DNA of 64,000 bases from Streptomyces chromofuscus (lineage in GTDB: Bacteria > Actinomycetota > Actinomycetes > Streptomycetales > Streptomycetaceae), in the NCBI RefSeq assembly GCF_015160875.1, contig NZ_CP063374.1:6203501-6267500 (forward strand). Reading direction: 5' to 3'. A model generated the notes under the pieces. That model saw only the letters and a program-made list of their open reading frames with translations. It was not told the DNA's origin and did no database searches. Positions 1 to 8,765 of the stretch are shown one piece after another. Made by a program: the position numbers and the translations under genes. Positions within the stretch are counted from its first letter, which is position 1. Each line of letters starts with the position of its first letter.

Positions 1-2442
1 GTTCAGGGCGCGGTAGACGCCGGATGCGCAGCCGCCGATCATCCCGACGAGCACTCCGAAGGCCACCAGCGGGCCGACGGCGTCCAGGACCACGGCGGAG
101 GCATCGCGGTGCACCAGCCACAGCCTGACCTGGTGAGGCAGGGCCAGGACCAGGTTGTGGGCGTCCACCTGCTTGCCCTGCCAGGCGGCGGGTGCGCCCG
201 GCCAGTCGGTCACCCAGCCGCCGTCGGAGGAGTTCCGGATCGTCAGCCGGCCCTTGAACGCTCCCGCCTTCTTGTCCCAGGAGATTCGCGCGCCCTTCGC
301 CACGACGAACGGGGCGGCCGACGCCGACCGTTCGACGAGCAGCACCTCCTGCGGTGCCGTCGAGCGGACGGCGCGCCTGCCGTCCGCCGTCGTCAGCCGC
401 CAGCCCTTCACTTCCTCGCCGGCACTCCGGTCGGGAGCCGAGTGGATCTGCACGGCGGCGAAGGTGCCGCTGATCACCCCGACGACGGCGCCGGCGCAGA
501 CCCCGACGAGAGTGCAGGCGACGAAGCCCCGCAGCAGTCCGCGGGCGAAGCCGCGCAGTGCCGTGGCAGGCGCGACGTAACCGGCATTCGGGCGGTCGGG
601 GCGGCCCAGGCCGGCCATGAGCAGCACCAGGCCCGCCACGACGCAGGTCAGCGCGGTGACTTCCTCGCCGGTGTAGCCGTAGACCGCCAGCCCGGCGAAG
701 ACGATCAGCGCGCCCAGCGCGCGGACCGCCCGGGGGCCGCTCGGGCTGCCCACCCACGGCAGGCTGAGCGGGCCGGGGCGACGGGACAGGCCCGCGACAG
801 CGAACATCATGGACAGGACCAGGCCGAAGCAGCAGCCGTTGAGGTACCAGGTGGGCCGCGGAGTGATGACGGCACCGAGCCGGGAACCGACGAGCGGGGG
901 CACCAGCAGTCCGAGCCCCACTCCGACGACCGCCGCCGCGGCTGTGGTCCGCAGGCCCGTCCGGGCCAGCCACCGCGGTCCCTGCGGGGTCTCCGGCGTC
1001 GGGGGCAGCAGGTACGCGAGGCCGAAGCACAGGCCGGTCAGGATGCCCGCGAAGTTCAGCACCGCCGACGCCGGGCTGTCCCAGTTGGCGATCACTCCGC
1101 CGCCGTGAACGGCGATGGGTACCAGCAGTGCGGCCGTGGCGATGAGCGCCATCACGGCAGGGCCGATGACACGCAGGGGCCGGGGCATCGCGGCGGGTAG
1201 GTCCCACCAGGCCAGATTCCACCCGGAGCCGGTCAGGTCGCGGGCGAGGCGGCTCAGCCAGCGGTGTGCCGCCTTGGGGTGCCAGCTCGTTCCCGGTCCG
1301 GCGAACGCCGTCGGGACGAACGCGTTCAGCAGGTGTTCCTCGATGCGATCCGCCGTCGGAAAACGGTCGGGGTCGGTCAGCTCGGCCGGGTCACGGGAAG
1401 CGTCCTCGTACACCACACGCGCCAGAGTCACCGTCAGCGGGGAGCGCAGGGCCTCCACCAGCTGTGCCGGAGGAGCTTCCAGGACCGGCGACCAGGCACT
1501 GCCGTGGTGTGCGGTGCGTGTCAGGTAAGAGCGTGCGGCGGCGTAGTCCAGCGGCCGCAGTTGCACAACCTCCGCGCCGGTCAGTGCGCCACCCCGCCGC
1601 GCCGCGTCCGCCCAGGCCGCGGTGCGACAGGTGAGCAGGACGGGCAGGCGGGCGTCCAGTTCGGAGTTCAGGGAGCGCAGTGCGCTCTCCTGCGCGGCCG
1701 GCGGGATCTCGTCGAAGCCGTCGAGCACGGGCAGGACCAGACCGGCGTCCAGCAGCTCCTGCGCGAGTGTGCGCCCTTCCCCCACGGGGGCGGCCGGCGA
1801 GCCGTAGTCCTTGGCCAGCCGGTCGGCCAGCCAGCCCCGCAGCGAGAACGAGTACGGATCCCAGCCCGCCAGCGGAAACAACACCGGTACCGGGTCGCCC
1901 GCCTGCCGCGCTTCCAACGCACCGAGCACGAATCGCACCGCCACGACGGACTTGCCCGCGCCTGGTTCGCCCAGGACCACCAACCGCCCGGAGCGCACCG
2001 CCTGGAACGTCTCGACGACACGAGCCAGCCGCTGGTCTTCCTCCCGGGGGGCGGGTACCGGGACGCCGAGGGCCTGGCCGGCGAGCGGCGGGCCCACCCG
2101 GACCCACTGGAGGTCCAGGGGCGCGGGATCGTGCAACCGGCGCCTGCGGGCCTCCGCCGACCACTGCGCCCGTACCGCGTCGGCGAGGGCGTCGGCGGCC
2201 TGCCGCCGCCGGGCCTCCGGCGGGTCGGCCGTACCCGGCTCCCCGGGGTTCGTACCGCACACCAGGTCCACGACGAAGGCACACACCGACACGACGGCGG
2301 ACACCGCCGACACCCACATGGACACGGCGCCCTCGTCGCCACCGTTGCGTGCGTGTACGACGGCCAGCGTCACGAGCGCCCCGCACGCCACCGTCAGTCC
2401 GGCACGACGCAGCATGCGTGCATGCCGGAAAGATGTCCCCAT
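1..2442 (-). CDS. Membrane-associated NACHT-type NTPase (3' end outside window)
   Basis: The reading frame runs from ATG at 2442 to the window edge, giving at least 814 residues. Two hydrophobic stretches lie near residues 15-62. A P-loop NTPase follows, with Walker A GEPGAGKS at about residues 158-165 and Walker B LPVLDGFDEI at about 237-246, the hydrophobic run plus DGFDE typical of NACHT/STAND ATPases. Residues about 430-640 are strongly hydrophobic (several predicted membrane helices), followed by a soluble stretch and a further hydrophobic segment near the window edge. NACHT proteins are regulatory or defence switches that oligomerise on ATP binding; no sensor repeat or toxic effector can be named here. 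It stands alone, divergent from the VOC gene. The biological role is unknown; the NTPase call is secure. Confidence 0.8.
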   Translation of the reverse strand, partial: MGTSFRHARMLRRAGLTVACGALVTLAVVHARNGGDEGAVSMWVSAVSAVVSVCAFVVDLVCGTNPGEPGTADPPEARRRQAADALADAVRAQWSAEARRRRLHDPAPLDLQWVRVGPPLAGQALGVPVPAPREEDQRLARVVETFQAVRSGRLVVLGEPGAGKSVVAVRFVLGALEARQAGDPVPVLFPLAGWDPYSFSLRGWLADRLAKDYGSPAAPVGEGRTLAQELLDAGLVLPVLDGFDEIPPAAQESALRSLNSELDARLPVLLTCRTAAWADAARRGGALTGAEVVQLRPLDYAAARSYLTRTAHHGSAWSPVLEAPPAQLVEALRSPLTVTLARVVYEDASRDPAELTDPDRFPTADRIEEHLLNAFVPTAFAGPGTSWHPKAAHRWLSRLARDLTGSGWNLAWWDLPAAMPRPLRVIGPAVMALIATAALLVPIAVHGGGVIANWDSPASAVLNFAGILTGLCFGLAYLLPPTPETPQGPRWLARTGLRTTAAAAVVGVGLGLLVPPLVGSRLGAVITPRPTWYLNGCCFGLVLSMMFAVAGLSRRPGPLSLPWVGSPSGPRAVRALGALIVFAGLAVYGYTGEEVTALTCVVAGLVLLMAGLGRPDRPNAGYVAPATALRGFARGLLRGFVACTLVGVCAGAVVGVISGTFAAVQIHSAPDRSAGEEVKGWRLTTADGRRAVRSTAPQEVLLVERSASAAPFVVAKGARISWDKKAGAFKGRLTIRNSSDGGWVTDWPGAPAAWQGKQVDAHNLVLALPHQVRLWLVHRDASAVVLDAVGPLVAFGVLVGMIGGCASGVYRALN

Positions 2443-2755
2443 CACCACAGCCCCACCGCAACCCGTCTTCCGGTCGTCGGTCACCACGCTGGCACGACGC
2501 CGATGACCTACGAGACGAGAACCGCACGGGAACATCACCACAGGTGATTGACCGCACTGGTGTACCCGCGGCGGGCGGTGTTCGGTGTTCCGTGTGGCGA
2601 CGTACGTGGTCCGAACCGGTTCACTCGGGCGAACACGGACCGGTGGGCCGGGTGCGCGCGTCCACGACGCGTTCCCGTGCCGGCTGCGCCGCCGCGCGAG
2701 TGTCAGTGGCGGGTGTCACGCTGTTCCCAGACCGGACCTGCGGAAGGGAATCGCC
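2443..2755. other. Divergent intergenic region, nothing clear
   Basis: This 313-bp gap separates the leftward NACHT gene from the rightward VOC gene, so it must hold both promoters. I see no convincing -35/-10 pair, hairpin or ORF with a ribosome-binding site. The frame of the VOC gene is open upstream to 2585, but that extension lacks family similarity. Confidence 0.5.
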
Positions 2756-3553
2756 GTGATCACCACCGACGCCACCCCCGGCTCCCCTTGCTGGCTCGAC
2801 CTCGGCGCGCCCGACGTCCCGGCCGCCGCCGCCTTCTACGGCGCGGTGCTCGGCTGGGAGTACGAGCCCATGGCCGAGGGAGAGGACATGGAAGGCGGGA
2901 TGTTCCGGAAGGACGGCAGGATCGTCGCCGGACTCGGCAAGCTCACCGAGGAGGGGGCGCGTTCGGCCTGGATGATCTACTACGCCGTCGCCGACGCCGA
3001 CGCCACGACCAAGGCCGTCGAGCGCGCGGGCGGCACGGTACGGGTGGCGCCGATGGACCTCGGCGAGTGGGGCCGGATGGCGCAGTACAGCGACCCGCTG
3101 GGCGGCGAGTTCGCCGTCTGGCAGCCGGGGACGGACACGGGCCTGGAGCTGGTCGACGAGCCCGGCTCGCTGTCCTGGACCGAGCTGTACACCAGTGACG
3201 CCGAAGGCGCGAAGGAGTTCTACGGCGCTGTCTTCGACTGGCAGTTCAGCGACATGGAGCTGCCGGGCGGCGGCGGCACGTACACCCTCATCACCCCGGC
3301 CGGGCTGCCGGTGGAACGTATGCAGGGCGGCCTGATGGAGGTCGGTCGGCAGGACCTCGCCCTGGCCGGCGGGCGGCCCTACTGGCACCCCGTCTTCGCC
3401 GTCACCGACTGCGACGCGGCGGTCGCCGAGGTCACCGGGAACGGCGGCAGCGTGCAGATGGGACCGGAGGACGCCGAGGGCGTCGGCCGGATGGCCGTCT
3501 GCGTCGACCCGTCCGACGCGGACTTCGTGGTGCTCACCCCGGAGCAGACCTGA
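2756..3553 (+). CDS. Two-domain VOC (glyoxalase/bleomycin-resistance fold) protein
   Basis: 265 residues from GTG 2756, chosen because GGAAGGGA lies just upstream and the first domain starts at once (SPCWLDLGAPDVPAAAAFYG). It holds two tandem VOC modules, about residues 6-120 and 135-262. Each opens with the W-x-[DE]-L pattern and the AAxFYGAVxGW helix typical of the family (FYGAVLGWEYE in the first, FYGAVFDWQFS in the second). Such paired modules form one metal- or ligand-binding barrel. In Streptomyces these proteins are usually annotated as glyoxalase-like or hydroxylase-like without a known substrate. It is a single gene with no operon partner. The fold is confident, the substrate unknown. 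Confidence 0.85.
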   Translation: MITTDATPGSPCWLDLGAPDVPAAAAFYGAVLGWEYEPMAEGEDMEGGMFRKDGRIVAGLGKLTEEGARSAWMIYYAVADADATTKAVERAGGTVRVAPMDLGEWGRMAQYSDPLGGEFAVWQPGTDTGLELVDEPGSLSWTELYTSDAEGAKEFYGAVFDWQFSDMELPGGGGTYTLITPAGLPVERMQGGLMEVGRQDLALAGGRPYWHPVFAVTDCDAAVAEVTGNGGSVQMGPEDAEGVGRMAVCVDPSDADFVVLTPEQT

Positions 3554-3943
3554 GCCCGCACGCCGCGGCATTCGTCCCGCGGCGCCGTCACCTGGGCGTC
3601 TTCCCGCGCCTGTGCGTCAGCGACATCTCCGCGGTGCGGACGCCGGGCAGGGCCCCGATGCCGGCGGTCAGGCAGTCGTAGGGATGCTCCGGGGTGCGGC
3701 AGGGAACGGAGGGGCGAGGTCGGCCGTGACGGTGGGGCCGCCGCGGCGTTCACCGTCGCCCGCGGCTCGCCGGCTCGCCGCGTACCGCGTGAACGCCGCG
3801 GCGGCCTGCGAAGAGCGCGGAAGCGGGAGCCCGTGCACACGGTTCGCCACGACGTGTCCGCATGGACTTAACCGGCCTCACCTATCGTCTGCGATACCGG
3901 GGCCGCAGGAGTAGCGGCCCGTCGGCCGCCGAAGGAGTGGCTC
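3554..3943. other. Intergenic region before the permease
   Basis: 390 bp without an intact gene. It contains a leftward Lrp/AsnC-like C-terminal fragment (separate entry) and must contain the permease promoter. A GAAGGAG ribosome-binding site precedes the permease start. No other supported feature is seen. Confidence 0.5.
3588..3685 (-). pseudogene. Possible Lrp/AsnC C-terminal remnant
   Basis: On the minus strand a frame ending at the stop codon 3588-3590 reads HPYDCLTAGIGALPGVRTAE followed by MSLTHRRGKTPR. This resembles the end of Lrp/AsnC regulators, where a conserved ...LPGV.RTET.. strand-turn closes the RAM ligand-binding domain. The frame loses all similarity further upstream, and the space before the divergent permease is too short for a full regulator with promoters. 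An Lrp gene next to an amino-acid permease is a common pairing, which makes a decayed regulator plausible. It could equally be chance similarity. Confidence 0.3.
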
Positions 3944-5209
3944 ATGAGCAAGTCGTCGATCACCGGGCGGATACCCGACGAGCTGAACCGAAGGCTCGGG
4001 GTGCCGGACGCCGTGGTGATCGGCCTGGGCTCGATGATCGGCGCCGGGATCTTCGCCGCGCTCGCCCCTGCCGCCCACGCGGCCGGCTCCGGTCTGCTGC
4101 TCGGTCTCGCCCTCGCCGCCGTCGTCGCCTACTGCAACGCCACCTCCTCGGCCCGGCTCGCCGCCCGCTACCCCGCCTCGGGCGGCACCTACGTCTACGG
4201 CCGTGAGCGGCTCGGGGACTTCTGGGGTTACCTGGCCGGATGGGCCTTCGTCGTCGGCAAGACCGCCTCCTGCGCGGCGATGGCCCTCACCGTCGGCGCC
4301 TACGTCTGGCCGGGGCAGGCGCACGCGGTGGCGGTCGCGGCGGTCGTGGCGCTCACCGCCGTCAACTACGCCGGCGTGCAGAAGTCGGCCTGGCTGACCC
4401 GGGCGATCGTCGCCGTGGCCCTGTCGGTGCTGGCCGCCGTCGCGGTGGCGGCCCTCACCTCCGGCGCGGCGGACGCGGGCCGGCTGGACCTCGGGGGCGA
4501 CATGACGTTCGGCGGCGTGCTCCAGGCGGCGGGCCTGCTGTTCTTCGCCTTCGCCGGGTACGCCCGCATCGCCACCCTGGGCGAGGAGGTCCGGGATCCG
4601 CGGCGCACCATCCCCCGGGCCATCCCGATCGCCCTCGGCATCACCCTCGCCGTCTACGCCGTGGTCGCCGTCGCCGTCCTGGCCGTGCTCGGACCGCAGG
4701 ACCTGGGCCGGGCGACCGCCCCGCTGTCGGACGCCGCCCGTGCCGCGGGCGCCGACTGGCTGGCGCCGGTCGTGCGGGTCGGCGCCGCGGTGGCCGCGCT
4801 CGGCTCGCTGCTGGCGCTGATCCTGGGCGTCTCGCGCACCACCCTCGCGATGGCCCGTGACCGGCATCTGCCGCACGCCCTCGCCGCGGTCCATCCGAAG
4901 TACAAGGTGCCGCACCGCGCCGAACTCGTCGTCGGCGCGGTGGTGGCGGCGGTCGCCGCGACGGCGGACGTGCGCGGCGCGATCGGGTTCTCGTCGTTCG
5001 GTGTCCTGGCGTACTACGCCGTCGCCAACGCCTCGGCCTGGACCCTCGGCCCGGAGGAGGGGCGTCCCCACCCTCTGGTCCCGGTGGTCGGAGTCGCCGG
5101 ATGCCTCGTACTGGCGTTCGCGCTGCCGGTCTCCTCGGTGATTTCCGGGGCGGCGGTGCTGGCCGTCGGGGCCGCGGTCTACGCGGTGCGGCGGCGGCTC
5201 GCCCGGTAA
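3944..5209 (+). CDS. APC-superfamily amino-acid permease
   Basis: 421 residues from ATG 3944 with GAAGGAG upstream. It is hydrophobic throughout, with about 11-12 membrane helices. The first helix carries the APC signature GLGSMIGAGIF (about residues 26-36), the unwound substrate-binding GxG segment; the loop RYPASGGTYVYGRERLG follows helix 2. APC permeases import amino acids or amines with protons or by exchange in the cytoplasmic membrane. The protein is slightly shorter than the usual 450-500 residues. It has no biosynthetic or catabolic partner next to it; a possible Lrp remnant lies just upstream. The substrate cannot be assigned. Confidence 0.88.
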   Translation: MSKSSITGRIPDELNRRLGVPDAVVIGLGSMIGAGIFAALAPAAHAAGSGLLLGLALAAVVAYCNATSSARLAARYPASGGTYVYGRERLGDFWGYLAGWAFVVGKTASCAAMALTVGAYVWPGQAHAVAVAAVVALTAVNYAGVQKSAWLTRAIVAVALSVLAAVAVAALTSGAADAGRLDLGGDMTFGGVLQAAGLLFFAFAGYARIATLGEEVRDPRRTIPRAIPIALGITLAVYAVVAVAVLAVLGPQDLGRATAPLSDAARAAGADWLAPVVRVGAAVAALGSLLALILGVSRTTLAMARDRHLPHALAAVHPKYKVPHRAELVVGAVVAAVAATADVRGAIGFSSFGVLAYYAVANASAWTLGPEEGRPHPLVPVVGVAGCLVLAFALPVSSVISGAAVLAVGAAVYAVRRRLAR

Positions 5210-5531
5210 CGGGCAGCCGCCTGACCGTGGCCGCAGCCGTCCGTGGGCGGCCGGGGCCGGGTCTTCCGAGCCTCCCCTTCCTCGCCTCGCCGAGTCGGAT
5301 GCCCTTCCGAGACGTCGACCACAATTGCGCAGGTCGTCGCTGTTCGGGGTAACCGATACGAAGCGGCAGCCCAGTCAACAGTTGCCGTTTGACAAGTATG
5401 CGACGAGGCAAGAAAGTAACCGTGTCGGACGGGCACGGGGAAGGGTCTGGAATGTGTTCCGGTGAACGGAGGTCACTCCGTGCTGTGCGCCGACGCGGCA
5501 GGCCGTGGAGGCCGCCGGCGCGGCGGGAGGG
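5210..5531. other. Convergent intergenic region with a TTGACA-containing inverted repeat
   Basis: 322 bp between convergent genes, the permease ending at 5209 and the MarR gene ending at 5532. GTCAA (5374-5378) and TTGAC (5389-5393) form a short inverted repeat, and TTGACA at 5389-5394 would be a good rightward -35. I see no clear -10 or downstream rightward gene. No strong terminator hairpin was recognised. Confidence 0.35.
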
Positions 5532-6017
5532 TCAGGCGGTCCGGTCGCGGGCGTCGTCGGCGTCCTGTATCCGTGCCGCGGCCGCGTCGCAGAACGCCTC
5601 GAGCCCCTGCACCAGCGCGATCCGCTTGGCGGCGGGCATCTGCTCCAGCACCGACTGCAACGCCTGCTCCCTGCGCGCGCGCAGATCGGACAGGAAGGCA
5701 CGCCCCCGGCCGCTGAGATACAGCCGTACCTCCCGCCGGTCGGCGGGGCTCACCGCGCGCTCGACGAACCCGGCCGCCTGGAGCCGGTCGCACAGGCGGC
5801 TGGTCGACGGCGGTGTGGAGGCGAGCGAGTCGGCGAGGGTGCGCAGATTGATGCCCTCGTGGTGCTCCAGGATGAGCAGTACGCGCAGCTGGGAGGCGGA
5901 CGCGGGCGCGGTGGAGGCCCGGCCCCACAGGACCTCCAGCAACTCCGCGGCCGTGGAGGTCACACGTGCGGCGACCTCGTCCGGCTGGGGGCGGGGGCGG
6001 AAGTCAGTCACGGTCAC
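5532..6017 (-). CDS. MarR-family transcriptional regulator (left bracket of the Rsb block)
   Basis: 161 residues from the ATG at 6017. A MarR winged helix spans about residues 35-135: the helix-turn-helix LRTLADSLASTPPSTSRLCD is followed by RLQAAGFVERAVSPADRRE, the family's wing with the D/R-R-R-E motif. MarR dimers repress neighbouring promoters and are released by small phenolics or oxidants. It is transcribed divergently from the GAF-PP2C phosphatase gene with 139 bp between them, so it probably controls that promoter and itself. It is clearly related to the second MarR at 12196-12783, which shares the SRLCDRL-AAG-ER core. Ligand unknown. Confidence 0.88.
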   Translation of the reverse strand: MTVTDFRPRPQPDEVAARVTSTAAELLEVLWGRASTAPASASQLRVLLILEHHEGINLRTLADSLASTPPSTSRLCDRLQAAGFVERAVSPADRREVRLYLSGRGRAFLSDLRARREQALQSVLEQMPAAKRIALVQGLEAFCDAAAARIQDADDARDRTA

Positions 6018-6156
6018 ACTCTCGCAGGCGCTGGGATGACCGCAAGAGTACTAGGCCTGCGACCCGGCCGGAGAGTGCCCGGACGACCGATACGGGGCAC
6101 CCGGACAGATGTGTAGCCCGAGTGAGGACCCGTTGGCGTATCGGTGAAGGATTGGT

Positions 6157-7329
6157 GTGTTGATCGGCGTGAACAGATTCATCGCCGCTGAGCGCGCGCT
6201 GCGCACGGCGGCCCCCCATGAGTTGCTCGACGCTGTCCGCCGTGTACTGGTCGAGCAGTACACGGCGGAGTCCGTCGAGCTCTACATGGCCGACTACGGC
6301 CTGACCGTGCTGCAGCCGGTGTCCGTGCTGCCGCACACCCAGGAGCCGGTGTCGGCCCACAACAGCCCTCAGGGCAGGGCCTTCGGCGCCCAGCGGCCCT
6401 TCGTGCAGGATGTGCGCGACGGTGCGGTGTGCGCGCACCTGCCGGTCACCGTGCGCGGCGACCGGCTCGGCGTGCTGTCGGTGACACTGCCCGGCGGTGG
6501 CCACGTGGACGGCAGCCTCGGCGAGCTGGCCGAGATCGCGGAGGTGCTCGGACACGAGGTCGTCGTCGCCGAGCGGGACACCGACATCTATGTCCAGGCC
6601 CGGCGCCGGGACCGGCTCACCCTGGCCGCCGAGATGCAGTGGCAGCTGCTGCCCGGCCGGTCCTGCTCCGCCCCCGAGTACGAGCTGGGCGCCCAGCTGG
6701 AGCCCGCGTACGCGATCTTCGGGGACAACTTCGACTGGTCCGCGACGGCCGACCGGCTGACGCTGTACGTCACCAACGGGATGGGTGAGGGCATAGAGGC
6801 CTCCCTGTTGACGAACCTGGCGATCAACGCCTTGCGCAACGCCCGGCGGGCCGGCATCCCCATCGCCGACCAGGCGGCCCTCGCCGACCAGGCCGTCTAC
6901 GCCCACTACCGGGGCCGCAGCTATCTGTCGGTGCTGATGTTCGACTTCGACCTGGCCACCGGCCACGCACGGGTGGTGGACGCCGGTTCCCCGCAGTTGC
7001 TGCGACTGCGGGGCGGTACGGTCGAGCGTGTCACCTTCGAAGCCCAACTCCCGCTGGGCATGTTCGAGGAGACCGACTACGTGGCGCAGGAATTCCGGGC
7101 GGAGCCCGGCGACCGGCTCGTCTTCGTCAGCGACGGGGTCTACGCGACCGCCTCCCCGGGCGGGGAGGCGTACGGGGACACGGCGCTGGCGCGAGCGATC
7201 CTGGCCACCCGCCTGCTCCCCGCGGCCGAGGTCCCGCGTGCCATCCTCCGCGAGCTGACCGGCCACCGAGGCCGGCCCGTCCCGGACGACGACGCCCTCG
7301 TGCTGTGTCTGGACTGGCACGGAAGATGA
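6157..7329 (+). CDS. GAF-like plus SpoIIE/PP2C-type phosphatase with altered metal motif
   Basis: 390 residues from GTG 6157, with GGTGAAGGA six bases upstream (TTG 6160 and GTG 6169 are alternatives). Residues about 1-130 look like a GAF sensor domain; about 150-388 are the SpoIIE-type PP2C fold. The closing motifs are normal: VFVSDGVYA near residue 325 and PDDDALVLCL near the end. The first two metal motifs are changed: FGDNFDW replaces the usual GGDWYD, and VTNGMGEG stands where active enzymes have GDVxGHG, so one metal-binding Asp is Asn and the GHG His is Glu. RsbU-type enzymes dephosphorylate anti-sigma antagonists. This one may be a weak or dead phosphatase used as a sensor. Confidence 0.82.
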   Translation: MLIGVNRFIAAERALRTAAPHELLDAVRRVLVEQYTAESVELYMADYGLTVLQPVSVLPHTQEPVSAHNSPQGRAFGAQRPFVQDVRDGAVCAHLPVTVRGDRLGVLSVTLPGGGHVDGSLGELAEIAEVLGHEVVVAERDTDIYVQARRRDRLTLAAEMQWQLLPGRSCSAPEYELGAQLEPAYAIFGDNFDWSATADRLTLYVTNGMGEGIEASLLTNLAINALRNARRAGIPIADQAALADQAVYAHYRGRSYLSVLMFDFDLATGHARVVDAGSPQLLRLRGGTVERVTFEAQLPLGMFEETDYVAQEFRAEPGDRLVFVSDGVYATASPGGEAYGDTALARAILATRLLPAAEVPRAILRELTGHRGRPVPDDDALVLCLDWHGR

Positions 7330-7375
7330 CCCCGGCCACGGGCCGAGTCCCGCCGGGGGCGGTGATCGCGGGTTG

Positions 7376-7405
7376 TTGTTCGGGCCGCGGCCCCGAGGCT
7401 AATGT
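7376..7405 (+). promoter_or_regulatory. Candidate promoter of the rsbRST operon
   Basis: TTGTTC (7376-7381) and TAATGT (7400-7405) are separated by 18 bp and lie 72 bp before the chosen rsbR start. This is a reasonable but imperfect vegetative promoter. It is inference from sequence only. Confidence 0.35.
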
Positions 7406-7476
7406 TTGTCATACGGCAATAAATGGCTGAAGTCGAGCCGTTCGCAGGGTCGCAGGATCCTGTGGAGAAGGAGACG

Positions 7477-8376
7477 ATGCAGGTGCAAGAGCAGGACGCG
7501 GCGAACGAGTCGGCGGCGCGGCAGGTGGCCGCCTTTCTCGACCGTTCCCGGGAGCAGATCGCCCAGCGCTGGGCCGACGCCGCTCTGTTCCGTACGGTCT
7601 TCACCGTCTCCCGCGACGAGGCGGTCGAGGCCGGCAAGGCCGTGGTCGACGCCCTGGCGGCGGTCGCCGGCACCGGACGGCTGGAGGACATCGCGGCGCC
7701 CGGATTCGAGGGCGTGCGGGACCAGTTGGGGCGGATGGCCTCCTCCCGGGCCCGTGCCGGACTGAGCCCGGCGCAGATCGCCGACGAGGTCGCCGCGCTG
7801 CGCGTACCGGCGGTCGCCCTGCTGCGCCAAGGGTTCGCCGACCCGGACGATCCGCAGACCGGCGACAGTGTGCTGGCGCTGACCGTGCTCATGGGCACCC
7901 TGCGGCTGGTGGTGATGGAGCGGGCACTCAGCGCGGGCGAGGAGCTGATCGAGCGTCAGCGGCAGCAGCTGATGGAAGTGGCCACCCCGGTGGTCAAGTT
8001 GTGGGAGGGCACCGTCGCCGTACCGCTGATCGGCACGCTGGACAGTGCCCGCAGCCAGGTCGTGATGGAGAACCTGCTGGACGCGATCGTCGCCCAGCGC
8101 GCCCGGTACGCCATCCTCGACATCACCGGTGTGCCCACCGTCGACTCGCTGGTCGCCCAGCACCTGATGAAGACGGTGGCGGCGGCCCGGCTGATGGGCG
8201 CCGAGTGCATCGTCTCCGGCATCCGCCCCGCGATCGCGCAGACCATCGTCCACCTCGGCATCGACCTCGGATCCGTGCTCACCCGCGCCAGCCTCGCCGA
8301 CGCGCTGGCCTACGCCATCACCCAGCAGGACGCCGAGGACCGGTCGTCCGCGGCGGCGGGAGCGAGCCGGCGATGA
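7477..8376 (+). CDS. rsbR: RsbR-type stressosome scaffold/sensor protein
   Basis: 299 residues from ATG 7477, preferred over ATG 7423 because GAGAAGGAG sits at the right distance. An N-terminal helical region (about 10-160, with FLDRSREQIAQRWADAALF) resembles the non-haem globin sensor of RsbR. A C-terminal STAS domain (about 175-285) contains VAVPLIGTLDSARSQ and AILDITGVPTVDS, where the T and S positions match RsbT phosphorylation sites. RsbR and RsbS build the stressosome that holds RsbT until stress. It overlaps rsbS by an ATGA. The four following genes are coupled in the same way, so the set is one transcript. Confidence 0.88.
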   Translation: MQVQEQDAANESAARQVAAFLDRSREQIAQRWADAALFRTVFTVSRDEAVEAGKAVVDALAAVAGTGRLEDIAAPGFEGVRDQLGRMASSRARAGLSPAQIADEVAALRVPAVALLRQGFADPDDPQTGDSVLALTVLMGTLRLVVMERALSAGEELIERQRQQLMEVATPVVKLWEGTVAVPLIGTLDSARSQVVMENLLDAIVAQRARYAILDITGVPTVDSLVAQHLMKTVAAARLMGAECIVSGIRPAIAQTIVHLGIDLGSVLTRASLADALAYAITQQDAEDRSSAAAGASRR

Positions 8377-8765
8377 GCGCGTCCGCCGCCGGCCCCGCGG
8401 CCCCGGTGCCCGTACTGGCACTGGGGGACGTCCTGCTGGTCACCCTGCAGGGTGAGTTGCACGACGGGATGGCCGAGCAGCTCCAGCAGGACATCACCCA
8501 GCGCATCGCCGACAGCGGGGTGACCGGGGTGGTCATCGACATCTCCGGCGTGGACATGGTCGACTCGTTCCTCGGCCGCGTCCTCGCCGAGATCGCCTCC
8601 AGCGCCGGCCTGCTGGCCGCCCGTACGGTGCTGGCCGGCATGCGGCCCGCCGTGGCGATCACGCTGGTCGAACTCGGGCTGACCCTGCCCGGTCTGCTCA
8701 CCGCCCTGGACACCGAACGCGCCTTGGAACTCCTCGGCCACGGGGCGGGCAGGGGGCGAACATGA
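8373..8765 (+). CDS. rsbS: RsbS-type STAS-domain stressosome protein
   Basis: 130 residues from ATG 8373, which overlaps the rsbR stop (ATGA). It is a single STAS domain: VLLVTLQGELHDGMAEQLQQ, then VVIDISGVDMVDSFLGRVLA. The Ser of VDMVDSFLGR aligns with the phosphorylatable serine of RsbS. In the known scheme RsbS binds the kinase RsbT in the stressosome core, and phosphorylation releases RsbT. Length and gene order (R, S, T) fit the family. The start cannot be elsewhere because the upstream frame overlaps rsbR in another reading frame. Confidence 0.9.
   Translation: MSASAAGPAAPVPVLALGDVLLVTLQGELHDGMAEQLQQDITQRIADSGVTGVVIDISGVDMVDSFLGRVLAEIASSAGLLAARTVLAGMRPAVAITLVELGLTLPGLLTALDTERALELLGHGAGRGRT

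Noticed and set aside
5389..5417. TTGACA at 5389 as a rightward promoter
   Set aside because: No good -10 and no rightward gene follows before the convergent MarR gene.
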